In this document: in pieces, positions 28,501 to 30,507 of the stretch | How the letters are laid out: every line of letters starts with the position of its first letter | How positions within the stretch are numbered: the first letter of the stretch is position 1 | Origin: Cladosporium sp. IMV 00045 | Taxonomy: Eukaryota; Ascomycota; Dothideomycetes; Cladosporiales; Cladosporiaceae | Reading direction: 5' to 3' | NCBI GenBank assembly: GCA_001931905.2 | Contig: MSJI02000346.1 | Span: forward strand, 1-30,507 | Length of the DNA stretch: 30,507 bases | The notes under the pieces: model-generated | The model's database searches: none | What the model was told of the DNA's origin: nothing | Seen by the model: only the letters and a program-made list of their open reading frames with translations | Made by a program: the position numbers and the translations under genes

Positions 28501-28656
28501 CTGCGCATCCACGGCGATTTCGTCGCGAACGATGACAGTTTGAGGGCTGTTGTTGGCGAGTGGCAGGAGGGTTTGAGGAGGGAGAAGGAGAGGGTTGTCA
28601 AGTTGAGTGGCTATGCTGGTGGTATGGTTGGTTGGTTGCGAGCGGCGAGAGTATAA
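25534..28656 (+). CDS. UTP21: UTP21 / WDR36, U3 processome WD40 protein
   Basis: 1040 residues in one exon. UTP21 belongs to the UTP-B complex of the small-subunit processome in the nucleolus and is needed for 18S rRNA maturation. Residues about 30-790 form two WD40 propellers, with repeat ends such as GSVEIWNV, GDITLWDL, GKVKFWDF and VGVDIWTN. An acidic linker lies near 805-825 (DADEESDEEDLD). The C-terminal Utp21 domain starts near 842 with SRWQNLLHLDLIRQRNKPTEAPKKPEKAPFFLP, diagnostic for the family, and continues helical to the end. The length matches other filamentous-fungal orthologues. A basic KRQK motif near the N-terminus could aid nuclear import. Confidence 0.93.
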   Translation: MEAEGRIVKRQKLSNGVAARPKRTPGASRAFAPYRTVGLVSPTSVPFTSVPLGKTTFQITTSVGRSLQTYDLRRGLNLVFITRPQTPEIITASTAWKDKVFASWGAEGKKSTRGVWAFKRGKKEAELELPKGLTENVKALYVFGSWIVGVCNTKLLVWKASTYELYTVLQGISPVPLTGCVSSLPTFLNKIVVGRNDGSVEIWNVSSGKMVYTVMPPSAAYGAVTALEPTPALGLVAIAYEQGPVLIHDVKADQTVITLNASSGLAVTSISFRTDGMGAGDDGRKSGVMATASLNSGDITLWDLNNGGRKAGTLRAAHANPSANYGGGITKAEFLPGQAVIVSSGLDNSLKTWVFDAVPFSPIPRILHQREGHGAAVTRLEFLPSASDGSDDTNKWLLSGSKDRSLWGWSLRRDGQSTELSQGAIQSKAKKQGLLATGNRDSLEDLKCPPITAMACSLNRDGGIGAIPGKHPIWQGAKGKKVDAEVSAMTGWESVVTAHENDKKARTWFWGRKRAGRWAFDTGDGGDVTSVAMSPCGTFAIIGSETGSVDMYNLQSGQHRQRFPARLTPNQAKQLQTDMEKQGLMEDVDGKKKFFRGQGRHSTAVVGLAVDNLNKTVVSAGSDGKVKFWDFSGGLLVYQIDWSLSCGIRSMRFHRGTDLIALACTDGCVRVVDIATHKLIRELWPSRPVISDLKNVPISDYVFSSDGHWIAAAMGELVLLWDLPTGHLVDAFKLTAPCTSLAFSPTGEYLATSASDSVGVDIWTNKTLFTHVPTRHIDATELSTILASDAQAPTASGEGGQNLIATDADEESDEEDLDTLTDDAALDALSSDLLSLSVVPRSRWQNLLHLDLIRQRNKPTEAPKKPEKAPFFLPSLQDQKAGITNSAQKAAEETSLAQIEQERSRVLKNARAGNRSQFTSLLQAADIGPAADYTDFIAHLKTLNPAAADIEIRSLSAAGNELSSFVQALVWLMEQRRDFELGQAWMAVFLRIHGDFVANDDSLRAVVGEWQEGLRREKERVVKLSGYAGGMVGWLRAARV

Positions 28657-29310
28657 TTCGTTATCTAATTGACCAAAATCTACACGCCAGTCGCGTATGT
28701 ATAACAAAGCGCCATCGCTTCCTCGTATCTGCACCCCAGCAAGCAAGCCTCACATGGCGTGAACCGACGCTTCTGTCGTCCCCACCGTGCTGGTAGGTAG
28801 AGGAGAGCACATGAAAATCGTCGACATGCAGCGTCGATCGCACACCAAAAGCGGCTTGTCGCTGCGACGCCGGAATCCTTCGACTCCACCTCATGCAGCT
28901 CTCCACTTCAGCCCCAGCACTGCTCTACTCAGCCCTGCTGCTGCGACTTGACACCACTTCATTCCTTGGTGCCTTGCGAAAAACGAAGCAGCCCATGTAA
29001 TTGCTTGAATCCGTCGATCTGCATGCAAACTTCTTCCTTTCGCATGTCGCGTGGGCAATGCTTGGTTCTACCGACGTGGCGGTGTCTTGGTCGTTTAGGA
29101 TGAGCTGTGATCCTGACAGTGATCAGCAATCAGAGATGACGACGAAGGATTTGGGGCCAACGCGTGCTCGAGTGGTATACAAGTACGTGTGTCTCTTCTA
29201 AGACTCGACGGTCTACGGGTCTTCGTATATATCTCTGCTACCTCCCAGACCTCATTCAATTCTGCTCCTACCATTCACCAACAGTCAATACCCACAAATC
29301 CGTTTCCACC
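28657..29310. other. Intergenic between UTP21 and the tubby-like gene
   Basis: About 650 bp with UTP21's 3' end on the left and the promoter of the next gene on the right. A TATATAT at 29226-29232 lies about 79 bp before the next ATG and could be its TATA element. A single GATCAGCAATCAG near 29120 resembles the repeat at 1383-1627, probably by chance. No gene was found. Confidence 0.45.
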
Positions 29311-30237
29311 ATGGCATACCACTCAGGCGGGACGGCTCAAATGCCAGCATACCAACACTTCCCAGCTGCACCGTACGGATACCCCAAGCCAGTCACTCAG
29401 CAGCAAGCCTGGCCTCCACCATACTACCACGCCCACTCGTATCAACCACCAAACGCTCTACAGTCTTCCAAACTCCAGAAACCTCCGCCTCCCCATCGCC
29501 AACCAACGCCCTCAACACCCCCAATCCACCCAGATCCCCTCCCACCGCACTCCAATCCAGCGCAACTCTCACCCACGCAATCCTGCGCCTTCCAAGGCCC
29601 AATGCCCACGGCCCCCATCCGCCTCGCAAAGAACGACGTGCTAGACCTACAAACCAACCAGCCCATCCTCGCCATCTCCAAAGAAGCCGTGCACATGCCC
29701 TCCTTCCTTTCCAGCAAACCCCTCCTAACCCTCACCCGCTGCGCCACAAACTCCCAACTCGGCACCATCCGCTTCCACAACGTGACAACCTCCGACATCG
29801 AGCTGCAGATCAACGGCAGGTCAACCGTCCTCTCCAGCGGCTTGATTCACACCCGCTGGTCCTTCCAGCCGACAACTGTAGCTCCCTCGCCCAAGGGTGG
29901 GACTCAGTGGTTCTGGCAGCGATGCAAGTACGTCAAAGGCTCTCTCGTGCTGACGGACGCGAAGAAGCAGAACGGCAACGTTATCGCGCGCATGGAGAGG
30001 GATATGCTGGTCTTCGAGCGCGTGGGGCTGAGTTCCGAGACGCTGGATGAGATTGTGCTTAGCGCTGTGGCGCTGGCGGAGAATGTGAGGAGGCAGAGGA
30101 ATACGTCGGCGTCGGCGGAGATGGTGAATGTTTCGGGGGCTATTGCTGGGTCTTGGAGTGGTGGTGGCGGCGATGGAGGTGGCGGCGGCGGCTGTGGTGG
30201 TGATGGGGGTGGAGGTGGAGGAGGCGGTGGGTGTTGA
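29311..30237 (+). CDS. DUF6593/tubby-like fungal protein with Gly/Cys tail
   Basis: 308 residues from an ATG in ideal context (CCACCATGG); the frame is open further upstream only to a GTG. Residues 1 to about 100 are Pro/Gln/Tyr-rich (YPKPVTQQQAWPPPYY, PPPHRQPTPSTPP) and probably disordered. Residues about 105-255 look like the fungal DUF6593/tubby-C-like beta-barrel: LGTIRFHN, a WxWxxC-like QWFWQRCKYVKGSLVLTD block, GNVIARMERDMLVFERVGL and an ELxxSAxxxAENVRRQRN-type C-terminal helix. The last 35 or so residues are Gly with single Cys, ending GGGGC. I place the fold at moderate confidence and know no function. A Cys-containing tail might be lipid-modified, as in tubby-fold scramblases, but this is speculation. 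Confidence 0.7.
   Translation: MAYHSGGTAQMPAYQHFPAAPYGYPKPVTQQQAWPPPYYHAHSYQPPNALQSSKLQKPPPPHRQPTPSTPPIHPDPLPPHSNPAQLSPTQSCAFQGPMPTAPIRLAKNDVLDLQTNQPILAISKEAVHMPSFLSSKPLLTLTRCATNSQLGTIRFHNVTTSDIELQINGRSTVLSSGLIHTRWSFQPTTVAPSPKGGTQWFWQRCKYVKGSLVLTDAKKQNGNVIARMERDMLVFERVGLSSETLDEIVLSAVALAENVRRQRNTSASAEMVNVSGAIAGSWSGGGGDGGGGGGCGGDGGGGGGGGGC
30158..30235 (+). repeat. GGN-rich tract encoding the Gly/Cys tail
   Basis: About 78 bases of nearly continuous GGT/GGC/GGA codons give many G-runs of three to five (for example GGGGGT near 30205) on the coding strand. They could form G-quadruplex structure in DNA or mRNA. The repeats are imperfect, so the tract may vary in length among strains. Confidence 0.55.
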
Positions 30238-30507
30238 TCATTGGTTGTTCTTAGAGGGAAGTGAGGATGGCTGTACTTGATACAAATACTACGGCGTTCA
30301 ATGATCTAGCTTCTTGTTTAAATACACAAAGGTTTTCAAGTACTACTGTCATTCCCATTTTCAACCTGTCAGCAAGGCTACCTAAGTCGGATCAGATTTC
30401 CATCAAGGACGTAGATGTTTGTGGTACCCTTGATGTCTGAAAGTATGAACCAAATTCGAACTTTACCGCAAAGAATGTCTGAATGCCTACTTCGTTTTTT
30501 TTTTTTT
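30238..30507. other. Right edge, 3' flank and poly-T end
   Basis: No gene was seen. It contains the 3' end of the tubby-like gene and finishes with 13 T bases (30495-30507), which may be a homopolymer or the end of an assembled contig. Confidence 0.4.

Overview
This window looks like nuclear DNA of a filamentous ascomycete (Pezizomycotina, plausibly a Dothideomycete; the class is inference). The signs are genes closely packed on both strands, few and short introns (53-75 bp, GT..AG, CTGAC/CTGAT-like branch sites), a plant-cell-wall GH28 enzyme, and housekeeping genes of fungal type (AAR2, UTP21/WDR36, a VIP1/Asp1-type inositol pyrophosphate kinase). I support 13 protein-coding genes. No rRNA, tRNA, CRISPR array or intact transposon was seen. 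Coding starts were placed on ATG codons, because several long reading frames extend upstream only through TTG or GTG codons.

Left part (1-4.7 kb). About 0.7 kb without a gene carries a hairpin-forming inverted repeat with two telomere-like CCCTAA units in its loop. Next come a divergent pair, a cis-CaaD-like fungal tautomerase (-) and an extended SDR reductase (+, one intron). Their shared upstream region holds four copies of a TCAGTAATCA repeat and, on the reductase side, CCAAT and TATA boxes. Then comes a secreted GH28 exopolygalacturonase (-, four exons).

Middle part (5.2-16.2 kb). In order: a BAHD-type acyltransferase (-), a small Ala/Lys/Pro-rich protein with LEA-like N-terminal repeats (+), a DHA1-type MFS exporter (-) with a perfect 20-bp CGG-N8-CCG palindrome upstream, and a 925-residue multidomain redox protein (-). 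The redox protein reads as signal peptide, DOMON, copper type II monooxygenase (dopamine beta-monooxygenase-like), second DOMON and cytochrome b561. After a 1.4-kb stretch with no gene comes an uncharacterised fungal polytopic membrane protein (-).

Right part (16.6-30.2 kb). In order: AAR2 (-), an ACS/Dal5-type MFS transporter (+), the bifunctional kinase/phosphatase VIP1/Asp1 (-, one intron), UTP21 (+), and a small protein with a DUF6593/tubby-like core and a Gly/Cys tail (+). AAR2 (U5 snRNP assembly) and UTP21 (U3 processome) are core RNA-processing genes. They indicate an ordinary chromosome arm rather than a wholly accessory region.

The most notable object is the copper-monooxygenase/b561 fusion. 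All expected copper ligands and candidate haem ligands are present in a single uninterrupted reading frame. This suggests a self-contained machine that takes electrons from a cytosolic donor through the membrane to an extracellular or lumenal copper hydroxylase. In animals that job is split between dopamine beta-monooxygenase and a separate cytochrome b561.
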